The notes beneath the pieces are model-generated. The model saw only the letters and a program-made list of their open reading frames with translations, had not been told where the DNA came from and did no database searches. This document shows positions 26,138 to 35,578 of a stretch of 64,000 bases of DNA, one piece after another (position 1 is the first letter of the stretch; every line of letters begins with the position of its first letter). The position numbers and the translations under genes are program-made. The DNA is taken from positions 1-64,000 of the forward strand of contig CAYLXK010000029.1 of assembly GCA_964387685.1 (NCBI GenBank), given 5' to 3'. Source of the stretch: Bryobacter sp964387685. Lineage in GTDB: Bacteria; Acidobacteriota; Terriglobia; Bryobacterales; Bryobacteraceae.

Positions 26138-27973
26138 ATGAACGCCCTCCTTCGACCGCTCGCGGCCTCGGCCTTAGTTTGTCTTGTTGCGCTACAAGCG
26201 GCCGACCCCGGCTGCCCACGTTACCCCTCGGCTCTGCGAAGCGAGTATGCGGATTCGCTCGAACTCGACCGGGAGTTTCAGCAATACCGCAAGGCGGCGC
26301 GCGCCCGCTTCAGCGTGGGACGGGCGACGGTCGAGAAGTCTAATTTCATCGACCAGGCCATCTTTTCCAAAATGGAGGCCGATGGCGTTGCGCCGGCGCC
26401 AACCAGCGGCGATGCGGAGTTCCTGCGGCGAGTTTCCATTGACCTAACGGGCCGCATCCCCACGCCTGAAGCGGCCGAGGCGTTTCTGGGCTCAACGGAC
26501 CCCGACAAGCGCGCCAAGCTGATTGAGCAACTGCTGGCCAGCCCCGCCTATGCCGACCAGATGACGACCTTCTTCGCCAATAAATTCAAAGTGACCCGCT
26601 CCCACGAATCGATCGGCACCCTGGGCCGCAACGTGTTCTACGAGTGGCTGCGGAAGTCCATGGCCGAAGACCGGCCTTATGACGACTTCGCGCGCGAACT
26701 GATCGGCGCGGCGGGAGAAGTAGACGAAGTGCCGGGTACCCAGTTTTTCGCCCGCTGGATGGATGTCGCCGGGCCGGTGCAGGATTCCTGGGACGACATC
26801 ACAGACAAGATTACGACGACGTTTCTGGGCTATAAGACGGAATGCATCTCCTGCCACAACGGACGCGCGCACCTGGAGAAAATCAACCTCTTCCTGACGC
26901 GGCGCACGCGCACGCAGTTCTGGCAACAATCGGCCTGGCTGAGCCGGATGTATTTCATTCGCTGGTCGGACGACAACATCGGCTTCCGGCCGCGCGTGAG
27001 CGTCAACGACCGCCTTTACGGTTCCTATACGGGCGCGGTTTCGACCGGCAATCCGGGCAATCGGCCGGCGCGCGTGGATGCGGTGCAGACTCCGGTCTAC
27101 TTGACGACCGGCGAGAAGCCTTCCGGCAACAACTGGCGGCAGGAGTATGGCCGCATTCTTACGGCGGACCGGCAATTTGCCAAAGCTACCGTAAACCATT
27201 TGTGGGCCTACTTGTTTGGGCACGGAATTGTAGATCCGCCCGAGGCTTGGGACTTCGAGCGGACAGACCCGCGCAAGCCGCCGCCGGGAGATTGGCCGCT
27301 GCAGAACTCGCATCCCGAGCTGCTGGAGGCGCTCGCCGACAACTTTATTCAAAACGGATACCGCCTGAAGCCGCTGATGCGGCTGCTGGTTTCGACCGAG
27401 GCCTATCAGTTGAGCTCCCAATATGCGGGGCAGTGGAAGCCCGCCTACGTCAAATACTTCGCGCGGCACGAAGCGCGGCGATTGACGGCCGAGGAGATCT
27501 ACGACTCTCTGATCACGGCCACGCGTACTGAGCAGCCGATGCAGGTGGTGGGGATTCCCCGGGTGCTCACTTACGCCAATCAGCTTCCGGACCCCACGGA
27601 GCCGTCCACCGATTTCCGAATTGTGGACTTCATGAACAATCTGGGGCGCGGCAACTGGTTGACGATCGACCGCTCGAGCGAGCCCACCATCCTGGGGCTG
27701 CTTTATTCCATGAACGACACGCAGAACGTGAACCGAACGCTGGGCAATTCGAGCGCGGCCGTGGCCAGCCGGAGCCGGGTGCTTGAGATCGATGCCTCGG
27801 CCGCAACGGACGAGGAAGCCGTGAGCCGGATGTTCCTGGCGACGCTATCGCGCTATCCCAGCGAAGAGGAAATACTGGCCACGCGCAAGTACCGCGTTGG
27901 GCCGCGCGCGCAGTGGCTGAGCGACCTGCAGTGGGCGCTTGTCAACAAGCTGGATTTCATCTTTAACCGCTAG
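26138..27973 (+). CDS. Exported DUF1549/DUF1553-type protein
   Basis: 611 residues from the ATG at 26138, with a signal peptide ending near ALQAAD. The DUF1549 domain (about 70-250) contains FLRRVSIDLTGRIPTPEA and a cysteine pair CISCH resembling a haem c site. The DUF1553 domain (about 330-560) contains ANHLWAYLFGHGIVDPPE-like sequence (TVNHLWAYLFGHGIVDP) and HPELLEALADNFI. These proteins occur with DUF1501 partners in Planctomycetes and Acidobacteria; the biochemical role is not settled. It is the first gene of a four-gene coupled operon ending at 34121. Confidence 0.88.
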   Translation: MNALLRPLAASALVCLVALQAADPGCPRYPSALRSEYADSLELDREFQQYRKAARARFSVGRATVEKSNFIDQAIFSKMEADGVAPAPTSGDAEFLRRVSIDLTGRIPTPEAAEAFLGSTDPDKRAKLIEQLLASPAYADQMTTFFANKFKVTRSHESIGTLGRNVFYEWLRKSMAEDRPYDDFARELIGAAGEVDEVPGTQFFARWMDVAGPVQDSWDDITDKITTTFLGYKTECISCHNGRAHLEKINLFLTRRTRTQFWQQSAWLSRMYFIRWSDDNIGFRPRVSVNDRLYGSYTGAVSTGNPGNRPARVDAVQTPVYLTTGEKPSGNNWRQEYGRILTADRQFAKATVNHLWAYLFGHGIVDPPEAWDFERTDPRKPPPGDWPLQNSHPELLEALADNFIQNGYRLKPLMRLLVSTEAYQLSSQYAGQWKPAYVKYFARHEARRLTAEEIYDSLITATRTEQPMQVVGIPRVLTYANQLPDPTEPSTDFRIVDFMNNLGRGNWLTIDRSSEPTILGLLYSMNDTQNVNRTLGNSSAAVASRSRVLEIDASAATDEEAVSRMFLATLSRYPSEEEILATRKYRVGPRAQWLSDLQWALVNKLDFIFNR

Positions 27974-27982
27974 GGAAAACGC

Positions 27983-29338
27983 ATGCGAAATCGAATCAAC
28001 TGTAACGGCCACGCCCCCTATACGCGGCGGCACTTTTTGTTCGGCGCCGCGGCGGCAGCCAACGTGAGCCTGCTGGGCGCCCATGCCGACGCGGCGGTCA
28101 CTTCGGCGAACGCAGCTACCCGGGGGACGGCGCGCACCTGCATCTTTATCAACCTGAACGGCGCGCCTTCGCAATTGGATACGTTCGATCCGAAGGACGG
28201 GCCCTGGAACCCGCGCGACGCCGATATAAGGGACTATCCGGGCGGCATTCGCCTGGGCCGGCGTTTCTTTCCCAAACTCTCGACAATGACCGACGACCTG
28301 CTGGTGATTCGCAGCGCGGCCAGTTGGGAGGCGGCCCACGAGCGCGGCCAATTCTATATGCAGACGGCGCACTCGCAGAATCCGGCGCTCGCGGCGGAGA
28401 TCCCGCACATCGGCGCGGTGGTGGCGCGCGAGAAAGGCTCGCAGGGGCTCATTCCTCCCTTCCTGGCTTTCAACCAATCGAACCTGCAGGGTGCGACTTT
28501 TTTGGGCGGCTTGTTCGCCCCTATGATGCCGCCGGCGCAGCAATCGGGCATCGGCACGCTGACCCACAACTTCTTTGGCAATGCCACGCAAAGCCAGGAG
28601 CGCTTTGAGCGGCGTTTCGCGCAACTGGAAGAGCTGGACCGCACCTTGCGGCAGAATCCGGCGAACGAATCGATGGCCGCCTATGCCAGCTACTACGGCC
28701 GCGCGAAATCGATGATGTACAACGCGGCGGTGGACGCGGTGTTTAAGTTTGACGCCGCTGATCAAGGGCGCTACGGCAATACCTCGCTGGGCCGCAGCTT
28801 GATCGTGGCGCGTAATGCGGTGCGGGCCAAGAATGGCGCGGTCTTCGTAAACGTGACGCAGGGCGGTTGGGATACGCATGTCGGCCAGTTCGACCCGGCG
28901 CAGGGAACAAACATCTATACGCTGACCAACGACCTGGACCGGAGCGTGGGCTCGCTGGTCGAGGATCTTAAGGCGAGCGGCGACCTTGATTCGACTCTCA
29001 TTGTGATGATGGGCGAGTTTGGCCGCACGCCAGGCGTGCTGAATTCCCGTGCGGGCCGCGACCACTATCGCAACGTGATGAGCGTGGCGATGCTGGGCGG
29101 CGGCGTTAAGGGTGGGCGCGTGATTGGCGCCAGCGACGCGAGCGCCGCCAACATTGTGGACTTTGGCTGGAGCGGGAAGCGGGCCATTTACCCCGAAGAT
29201 TTGGTTGCGACGATTTACTCCGCGCTTGGCATCGATTGGACCAAGGGGATCGACGATACGCCCTCGGGACGTCGTTACGAGTACGTGCCGGGCAGCGTGG
29301 AAGGCAACTATCGCGTCGTCGAAGAGGTCTTCGGTTGA
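27983..29338 (+). CDS. DUF1501 family protein, Tat-exported
   Basis: 451 residues. The N-terminal YTRRHFLFGAAAAANVSLLG is a twin-arginine signal. The mature part shows the DUF1501 pattern related to the alkaline phosphatase/sulfatase fold: FINLNGAPSQLDTFDPK, GWDTHVGQFD, VMMGEFGRTPGVLNSRAGRD and DHYRNVMSVAMLGGG. It lies 9 nt after the DUF1549 gene, its standard partner. Its TGA overlaps the next ATG (TGATG). Substrate unknown. Confidence 0.9.
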   Translation: MRNRINCNGHAPYTRRHFLFGAAAAANVSLLGAHADAAVTSANAATRGTARTCIFINLNGAPSQLDTFDPKDGPWNPRDADIRDYPGGIRLGRRFFPKLSTMTDDLLVIRSAASWEAAHERGQFYMQTAHSQNPALAAEIPHIGAVVAREKGSQGLIPPFLAFNQSNLQGATFLGGLFAPMMPPAQQSGIGTLTHNFFGNATQSQERFERRFAQLEELDRTLRQNPANESMAAYASYYGRAKSMMYNAAVDAVFKFDAADQGRYGNTSLGRSLIVARNAVRAKNGAVFVNVTQGGWDTHVGQFDPAQGTNIYTLTNDLDRSVGSLVEDLKASGDLDSTLIVMMGEFGRTPGVLNSRAGRDHYRNVMSVAMLGGGVKGGRVIGASDASAANIVDFGWSGKRAIYPEDLVATIYSALGIDWTKGIDDTPSGRRYEYVPGSVEGNYRVVEEVFG

Positions 29339-32145
29339 TGCGTTTCGCGTTTCTCTGGGCGGCGGCGGGTGCCTTGTTCGCGCAAACGCCGGCGAGCGTA
29401 CAAATTCTTTCCGATGCGAGCCAGGTGCTGGTGGGCAGGACGCTCGCCATGCGCGCCGTGGTGCGCGACGCGGGCGGGAATCCGATTCCCAACGCGACCG
29501 TTACCTGGACGACCAACAACGGGACGAACGGAACGATTAACGGCAGCGGAGTGTTTAGCGCGCTTCGTTTGGCCGTCGTTCGAGTCACCGCGCGCTCGGG
29601 TGGGGTTGCCGCCGAGACGGCGGTGCAGACCATTCCTTCGCGCGTCGAAATCAGTCCGGACCGGCTGCAAATCGGCGTGGGCTCGACGCAGCAATTCAGC
29701 GCAACCGCCTATGACGCCGACGATCAACCGATCCCGGGCGTGACGTGGACGTGGTCCGTATCGAACTTGCGCAATGGTACCTCGCAGACGGCGGCGATCA
29801 CCACGGCGGGGCTGATGACGGCGCGGGCCGAGGGCGCGAATTTCGTGCAAGCGACGTTCAACTACGGCGACGTACAGACCGGCCTGCAGCGGCAGTGGAT
29901 CGCGGTGGCGCGCGTGGAAACCAACACGCCGACGCCTTACCGCGTGCGGCGGCTCTATCACAACCTGAATTCGATGCGCTCAAACTATCAACTGCGCGCA
30001 CGGCAATCGATGTTGTGGCTAAGCGACGAGGGCGACCTCTACTTCAACGCCTCGCTCAGCGGCCTGGCCCAGGCGCTGGTGCACTACAGGGACGGGAATT
30101 TCAAGGCGGTCGCGACCGCGGGCATGCCGCGTTTTGCACCGGGCAGTTTTGCCAACGAGTACTTCGCTCACTCGGTTGCGCGCACGGGCGGCAAGCTGCT
30201 GGTTTACGAAGACACCAACATCAACGGCCGGCAGCTATCTCTGGGCGATAAGAACGGCGTCGAACCGTTTTTCTCCAACAACACGCCGCTGACGGACACC
30301 ATCGGCACGGCCAACATTTTTACGACGCGCAACTCGCTCACCAGCGGCGGGCAGATGATTGTGCGGGCGACCTTCCGCTTTGAAAACGATCCCGTTACCT
30401 ACACCGGGCTCTTCCGCGGTTACAACTACAAAATCACCGAACTGCTGGTGGGGACCAATGAGGCGATCCCGACGCTGGGCACGGGCACCTTCACCGTGGA
30501 CAACGACTTCGGCATCGCTAACGACGGCACGGCTTACTACAGCCTGACGCTGGGCTCGAACCGCGTCTACTTTAAGCATCCTCCCAGCGGCCAGCGCCGC
30601 AAGCTCATTGGCATAAACGATCCTGTGGCGGCGACCACCGTGCGGAGCTTTCCGGGCGGACGCGGCAATCACCCGCACTTCTGGGTAGACGAATCGGGAG
30701 CGATGCTCGTGGCGGCCACGCTGAACGACAACAACAACCACTATCTTTACTTCGCCCCGAACGGCGACATGCAGACCTTGCGGATGGCCGGCTTGACGGG
30801 CATCATGAGCTTTCATCCCGGCTTTGGCGCGCTCTTGCACGCCAACCCCTTTGGCAGCCGCGGCAACGGCGTTTATAGATGGAAACCGGGTGCGGATCCC
30901 GAGAGCCTGTTTCTCTACTCGGCGGCGCGCATCGGCAACGTGACGATCGAGGATTTCGAGAGCGGTGCCGTCAATGGCCAAGGCCAGGTTTACCTGATGG
31001 CGCGGACCAACAACTCGAATATGGCGGTGGCCAGGTGGGGAGCCGAGCCCGAATGGCTTTTCTGGCACGACATGGAAGTTAAGCTCGAAGCGCCGCTCAA
31101 TCTGGTGACGCTGATCAATGGCGGACGCGTGGGTCCTCCGCATGTCTTGAGCGGTGGCACCACGGGCTCTATCGCCGAATTTGACGGGCGGGACTTCCGG
31201 CCGACGCTCGCTTTGGGGGAGCGTCTTTTCGGCGCCTCGATGTGGTTTGGAGGCTTTCACGGCGGCACGGCCAACATCCGCAAGGCGCCCAATGGCGACG
31301 TGTACTTGATTGGCGGCAACGCGATCTCTCGGGTGGTGGGCAACGGAGCGCCGGAGCGCTTGCTTAGCTTTCCGCTTAGCTTTAACGGCCACACCATCAA
31401 CACGCCGGGCAACCTGGAGGTGAACTCCCAAGGAGACCTCCTCTTTTCGGCCAGCACGAATCAGGGCGACAGCCGCATCTATTTGCGCGCCGGAGGGGTG
31501 TTGCAACAGATTCTGGTCTATTCGGGAACTTCGGCGAACGCCAGCACGATCGACGGCCGCATTGCCAGCGGCTTCGATAGCTACTCGCTCGACGATCAGG
31601 GCCGGGTGCTGGCCAATTTGCGCTTCCGCAATCTGAATGTGCCCGTGCTGCATGTTTACATGGGCAATACTTGGACGCGCCTGGTCGAGCCAAATCTGAC
31701 CGTGGTGGGCGAGCATCGCATCACCGGCATCGCCAACCCGCCCCGCGCGGTGGGCGATCGTCTCTTCGCACTGCTGGCGATCCAGGCGGGCGGCAACATT
31801 CTGGTTGAATTCCAAAACAATACGCCGCAGATTCTGATCAACAATTCGACCGTGATGCCCAATGGGCAGGTGACCTCCAACGTGAGCCTGGGCGAGGGCA
31901 ACCGGCGCGGCGATTTTCTCTTCCAGCAAAGCAACGGCGGCAACAATTTTCTGATGGTGAAGCCCGGAGATTCGAACGATCCCAAGGCCGTGCGGCAGGT
32001 GATCAATCTTTTCCGCCCCACGGCGGACGGCGATTACCTGGTGCGCATTAACGCGATCGACTTCCGGGACGACGGCACGGTTTACTTTTTGGCTATGACG
32101 CAGGATGATGAAACAGTCCTGTACGAGGCCGTTCCCCAACCATGA
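29338..32145 (+). CDS. Secreted Ig-like/propeller protein
   Basis: 935 residues, starting at the ATG that overlaps the DUF1501 stop. Signal peptide to about residue 16 (GALFAQ). Two bacterial Ig-like (Big-type) domains lie at about 20-110 and 110-200 (LVGRTLAMRAVVRDAGGNPI, IGVGSTQQFSATAYDADDQP). The remaining 730 residues are propeller-like repeats without a family I can name. It sits between DUF1501 and an esterase-like gene with overlapping stop/start codons, so all are co-translated. Function is probably extracellular binding. Confidence 0.8.
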   Translation: MRFAFLWAAAGALFAQTPASVQILSDASQVLVGRTLAMRAVVRDAGGNPIPNATVTWTTNNGTNGTINGSGVFSALRLAVVRVTARSGGVAAETAVQTIPSRVEISPDRLQIGVGSTQQFSATAYDADDQPIPGVTWTWSVSNLRNGTSQTAAITTAGLMTARAEGANFVQATFNYGDVQTGLQRQWIAVARVETNTPTPYRVRRLYHNLNSMRSNYQLRARQSMLWLSDEGDLYFNASLSGLAQALVHYRDGNFKAVATAGMPRFAPGSFANEYFAHSVARTGGKLLVYEDTNINGRQLSLGDKNGVEPFFSNNTPLTDTIGTANIFTTRNSLTSGGQMIVRATFRFENDPVTYTGLFRGYNYKITELLVGTNEAIPTLGTGTFTVDNDFGIANDGTAYYSLTLGSNRVYFKHPPSGQRRKLIGINDPVAATTVRSFPGGRGNHPHFWVDESGAMLVAATLNDNNNHYLYFAPNGDMQTLRMAGLTGIMSFHPGFGALLHANPFGSRGNGVYRWKPGADPESLFLYSAARIGNVTIEDFESGAVNGQGQVYLMARTNNSNMAVARWGAEPEWLFWHDMEVKLEAPLNLVTLINGGRVGPPHVLSGGTTGSIAEFDGRDFRPTLALGERLFGASMWFGGFHGGTANIRKAPNGDVYLIGGNAISRVVGNGAPERLLSFPLSFNGHTINTPGNLEVNSQGDLLFSASTNQGDSRIYLRAGGVLQQILVYSGTSANASTIDGRIASGFDSYSLDDQGRVLANLRFRNLNVPVLHVYMGNTWTRLVEPNLTVVGEHRITGIANPPRAVGDRLFALLAIQAGGNILVEFQNNTPQILINNSTVMPNGQVTSNVSLGEGNRRGDFLFQQSNGGNNFLMVKPGDSNDPKAVRQVINLFRPTADGDYLVRINAIDFRDDGTVYFLAMTQDDETVLYEAVPQP

Positions 32146-34121
32146 CCTTGCTGCTTCCTTTTCTCGCTTATCTATTTCTCCAAGCCCCGGCCCCCGCGCC
32201 ACCTCCGCCCGTGCCGCCCGAGTTGAAGCCAAAGGTCGCGGAACTCTCGCGCCAAGTAGCGGCGTTGAAGGCCAAAGGAGTAGACCCGACGTTGCTCGCC
32301 GACGTCGAAATCTATCTCAAGGCCGGCCAATGGATGGACGAGTTTCCCGAGGAGACCTTTAGCGCGGCAGACGTACCGAATTACCTCGCCGTCCTCGACA
32401 AAGGCATCGAACGGGCTAAGGCGTTGAGCACCGGCCGTTCCCCCTGGACCCGAGAGACCGGGCGCCGCATTCACGGCTTTTACTCCGCCCTGGACGGCAG
32501 CGTACAGCTCTACGGCCTGCGCGTGCCGGAAAACTACGATCCCACCAAGCCCGCGCGCCTATACGTTTGGCTGCACGGCCGCGACCAAAAGAATACGGAG
32601 CTCAACTTCATCCATCGCTTCGAGCGCCCCGGCAAGAATCAATCGGACCCCGAGCAACTGGGGCAATTGCAGCTTGACGTGTATGGGCGTTGGAACGGCA
32701 TGGCCTATCACATTGTGGGCGAAGCGGACGTGATGGAGGCGCTGGCCGAAGTGAAGCGGCGCTACAAGATCGATGAAGACCGAATTATTCTGCGCGGCTT
32801 CTCCATGGGCGGCTGTGGCGCCTGGCATATCGCCATGCACTATCCGAGCCTGTGGGCGGCGGCGGAGATCGGCGCGGGTACCTGGCCGCGGCGCGCGATG
32901 ATGGACGGATTTCCGCCCTACCAGATGGGCCCCCTGCATATCTGGGAGAACATCCTGGAGTGGAGCCTCAACTTCTTCAACCTGCCGCTGGCCGGGCATG
33001 GCGGTGAAAAGGAAGCGGGCACGAGTTCGATCCCCGGGCCGCCGCCGGGCACGCCCACGCGTGGGCAACTGGAGAGCTCGATCCGCGTGCGGGAGCAATT
33101 GGCGGTGGAAGGCTTCGAGGGCCAAGGCGATTCCTATGAAATGCGGGCCGCCGGCACGGACGCCTACTTCTTCGTATCGAAAGACACCGGGCATTCCACC
33201 AGCCCCGAGGTACGCGTCAAGCTGGACGCCTTTCTCAAAAAATACGGCGACCGCGGCCGCGTCTCTCCCGACCACCTGCGCTTTCTCACCTACACAACGC
33301 GCTTCAACCGTTCGCACTGGGCCACGGTGGACGAAATGAACACGCTCTATGAACGCGCTGAGGTAGAGGGCATCCGCACTGGCGGTCAAGCGGGGGCGCG
33401 GGCCAAAATTGAAGTGCGCACCGCGAACGTGGCTCGGCTCACCTTGCGAGAGACGGAAGCCGCGACGCAAGTGGTGATCGACGGCCAAACGATGGATGTT
33501 AAGTCCGCCGCGCAGCTTAGCTTCGCGCGCACGGCGCAAGGCTGGGAGGTGGCCACGAAGGCCCCCGAGGGCCTGCGCAAGGTGCACGGGCTGCAAGGGC
33601 CGATCGAAGATGCGTTTCTCGACCCCTTCCTGCTGGTGCGCCCCACTGGCACGCCCTGGAACCGGGCCGCCCACGAGCAAAGCCTGCGGATTATGGCTCG
33701 CTTCGACAAGCTTTACGCCAAGCACTTGCGGGCACATCCGCGCGTGAAGGACGATAAGGACGTCACCGCCCAAGACCTCGAGCGATACCACGTGATCGTC
33801 TTCGGCGACCCTGGCAGCAATCGCCTGCTCTCACGCTTGGCCGCTAAACTGCCCCTCACCTGGACTAAAGAGCGCGTGGGCTACGGCGGAGAGACCCAAG
33901 CTAGCTCCGCCGCGCTGCCAGCCCTGATCTACCCCAACCCGCTAAACCCGAAAAAGTATGTCGTAGTGAACAGCGGGCTCACCAGCGAGGAGCGCGAAAT
34001 CCGCGGCGAATACCAGTTGCCGCGCCTGGGCGATTACGCGCTGCTCAAGGTCGCCGAGGGCGTGGACTTCCCCGACATCGTCACGGCCGGCTTGTTTAAC
34101 GAGCGCTGGCAACTTCGCTAG
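32142..34121 (+). CDS. Exported alpha/beta-hydrolase (esterase-like) protein
   Basis: 659 residues; the ATG overlaps the previous stop (ATGA). Signal peptide plus Pro-rich stretch (residues 1-28). An alpha/beta hydrolase domain spans roughly 110-400: oxyanion strand LYVWLHGR and nucleophile elbow GFSMGGCGAWHIA, with Ser near residue 224. The likely His is in DTGHSTSPEV. A C-terminal region of about 250 residues resembles no enzyme I know. Similar proteins are annotated as prolyl-oligopeptidase or PHB-depolymerase-like. Its 3' end overlaps a convergent gene by 26 nt. Confidence 0.82.
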   Translation: MTLLLPFLAYLFLQAPAPAPPPPVPPELKPKVAELSRQVAALKAKGVDPTLLADVEIYLKAGQWMDEFPEETFSAADVPNYLAVLDKGIERAKALSTGRSPWTRETGRRIHGFYSALDGSVQLYGLRVPENYDPTKPARLYVWLHGRDQKNTELNFIHRFERPGKNQSDPEQLGQLQLDVYGRWNGMAYHIVGEADVMEALAEVKRRYKIDEDRIILRGFSMGGCGAWHIAMHYPSLWAAAEIGAGTWPRRAMMDGFPPYQMGPLHIWENILEWSLNFFNLPLAGHGGEKEAGTSSIPGPPPGTPTRGQLESSIRVREQLAVEGFEGQGDSYEMRAAGTDAYFFVSKDTGHSTSPEVRVKLDAFLKKYGDRGRVSPDHLRFLTYTTRFNRSHWATVDEMNTLYERAEVEGIRTGGQAGARAKIEVRTANVARLTLRETEAATQVVIDGQTMDVKSAAQLSFARTAQGWEVATKAPEGLRKVHGLQGPIEDAFLDPFLLVRPTGTPWNRAAHEQSLRIMARFDKLYAKHLRAHPRVKDDKDVTAQDLERYHVIVFGDPGSNRLLSRLAAKLPLTWTKERVGYGGETQASSAALPALIYPNPLNPKKYVVVNSGLTSEEREIRGEYQLPRLGDYALLKVAEGVDFPDIVTAGLFNERWQLR

Positions 34122-34392
34122 CGTCGATCGCCTTAGTGCTCACGCGCAGCGCCGCCAAGGCCAGGGCAAACAACATGGCCAGTGAAGCCTCGACCAGTAC
34201 GAGGCCGCGCCCGTCGGGCTGGGTCAAATTAAGTAGCAACATTGTTTCCAAGTGAAGCTCCGCCCAAAATGACGCCGGGCTCCAGAACCAGTACAGGCCC
34301 GCCAATAGGCCATAGCGCAGGACTCCGAGCGTGACGGCAACCAGCGAAGCGATTCGCCAAAGTGTTTTCGATACGAGATGCTTTTCTTCCAT
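34096..34392 (-). CDS. Small membrane protein, hypothetical
   Basis: 98 residues with two or three hydrophobic segments: ASLVAVTLGVLRYGLLAGLY at about 11-30 and VEASLAMLFALALAALRV near 66-83. No recognised family. It overlaps the esterase gene end by 26 nt on the opposite strand. Just downstream of the decayed VOC gene, it may belong to the same small transcription unit. Confidence 0.5.
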   Translation of the reverse strand: MEEKHLVSKTLWRIASLVAVTLGVLRYGLLAGLYWFWSPASFWAELHLETMLLLNLTQPDGRGLVLVEASLAMLFALALAALRVSTKAIDASEVASAR

Positions 34393-34440
34393 CGTCTTTC
34401 CTTACCGGATAGACGGGTGCGCCACTGGGAACGTGGACTG

Positions 34441-34603
34441 ACTCAGCTGGCTTGGTCGCCGTGCGGTGCCCATAGCCTTCGTCCTTTGGCTCGCGAATGA
34501 CCCGCGCGCCCTCCGCCCAGTCCAATGCCAGGGTCGAGGCGAGATCCTTCACGATCAAGTGCACCGTGACAGAGTGAGGCGCCACCGATGCAAAGTTCCG
34601 CAT
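34441..34603 (-). pseudogene. VOC/glyoxalase-like protein with internal deletion
   Basis: Reading from the ATG at 34603: MRNFASVAPHSVTVHLIVKD resembles a VOC N-terminus. It then jumps directly to ALDWAEGARVIREPKDEGYG and HRTA, which resembles the C-terminal half (GAxVIxEPKDxxYGxRxA). The roughly 50 residues expected between are missing, and the expected DPFGHxW end is replaced by unrelated sequence. It sits downstream of an AraC-type regulator, a usual place for VOC genes. Confidence 0.5.
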
Positions 34604-34711
34604 GGCCGATTTCACCGCCCGGTTGCTTCCATCGAGACAGCTCCTTTGCGCCAAACACACCTACGTGAAGGGCAATGGCGGGGGCGGTGGGGCAGCAGCA
34701 AAGCTAAGGGA

Positions 34712-35566
34712 CTAGAATGCTCCTGTGTCTTCGATCATCGCCGATGTGAACGTGGATGGATTGTAGAAATCGGCGGCCACGTGGTTGGTCCAATGCAACT
34801 TGAGCGCGGCGTACTCGCTAGGCGTAAAGCCGCAAAAAGCGCGGAAGTCGTGCACGAAATGCGCCTGGTCAAAATAACCGCAATCCTGCGCCAATGCCGC
34901 CCAGCGCAATTCCCCGCCCTCGGCGGCTTGCCGCAATGCTTGCTGGAAACGGAGGATACGCAGATAAACTTTCGGCGGCACACCAACCTGTGCGCGGAAC
35001 ACCTCGCGAAAGCGCCGCTCGCTGTAGCTTATCTTCCGCAGGACGTCCGGAAGAGAATAGCTGCCGGGCTGCCGCCATTGGCGGATCGCCCACGACACCG
35101 CGGGGTGCCCCGGCGAGCCACAGCCGGCCTGTGCGAGCAGCCAAGCCTCCATCACGGCGAAGATTGCCGGGGCGGACTCCGCTTCCAACATCCGCTCGCG
35201 AAGGCTGCCCGCCGCCAGGTCCACGTCGAGGTTGGTGAATTCATGAGCCGGTTGGCCCAAAATCGCGGGGGCCGCTCCGGGCCGGAAAACGATGCCCGCA
35301 ATGCGACGCATGTCCCGCGTCGAAATCAGCATGGGGCGCGTTTGAACGCCCGTGATCAGCACGGGGCCGCGCGCGACGCGTTCTAGCCCCCGCGGGCCCG
35401 GCGCCCAATTGTCGATTGCCTCGCGGTCTAGATTGACGACCAGTTGAAACGCTCCCTGGGGCAGTACGCATTCCCGGGGGTGGGCGGCCGAATAGCCTTC
35501 GCAAATCCAGAACAATACGACGTACTGCGAAAGCGGCGCCGAGGGTCTGTGCTCCCGGTAGAACAT
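34712..35566 (-). CDS. AraC-family transcriptional regulator
   Basis: 284 residues. The N-terminal sensor half (about 1-150; PLSQYVVLFWICEG, VVNL, GIVFRPGAAPAI) resembles DUF6597-type domains. The C-terminal double helix-turn-helix is at about 165-260 (SYSLPDVLRKISYSERRFRE, VFRAQVGVPPKVYLRILRFQ, ALAQDCGYFDQAHFVHDFRA). The motif GYFDQAHFxxDFxxxxGxTPSEY is intact. It likely controls the adjacent (now broken) VOC gene or itself. Confidence 0.88.
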   Translation of the reverse strand: MFYREHRPSAPLSQYVVLFWICEGYSAAHPRECVLPQGAFQLVVNLDREAIDNWAPGPRGLERVARGPVLITGVQTRPMLISTRDMRRIAGIVFRPGAAPAILGQPAHEFTNLDVDLAAGSLRERMLEAESAPAIFAVMEAWLLAQAGCGSPGHPAVSWAIRQWRQPGSYSLPDVLRKISYSERRFREVFRAQVGVPPKVYLRILRFQQALRQAAEGGELRWAALAQDCGYFDQAHFVHDFRAFCGFTPSEYAALKLHWTNHVAADFYNPSTFTSAMIEDTGAF

Positions 35567-35578
35567 GCCGTCAGTGTC

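Noticed and set aside
30235..32232. 665-codon open frame opposite the Ig-like/propeller gene
   Set aside because: Antisense shadow; the plus strand has signal peptide, domains and operon coupling.
32559..33791. 410-codon open frame opposite the alpha/beta hydrolase gene
   Set aside because: Antisense shadow of a gene with an intact GFSMGG motif.
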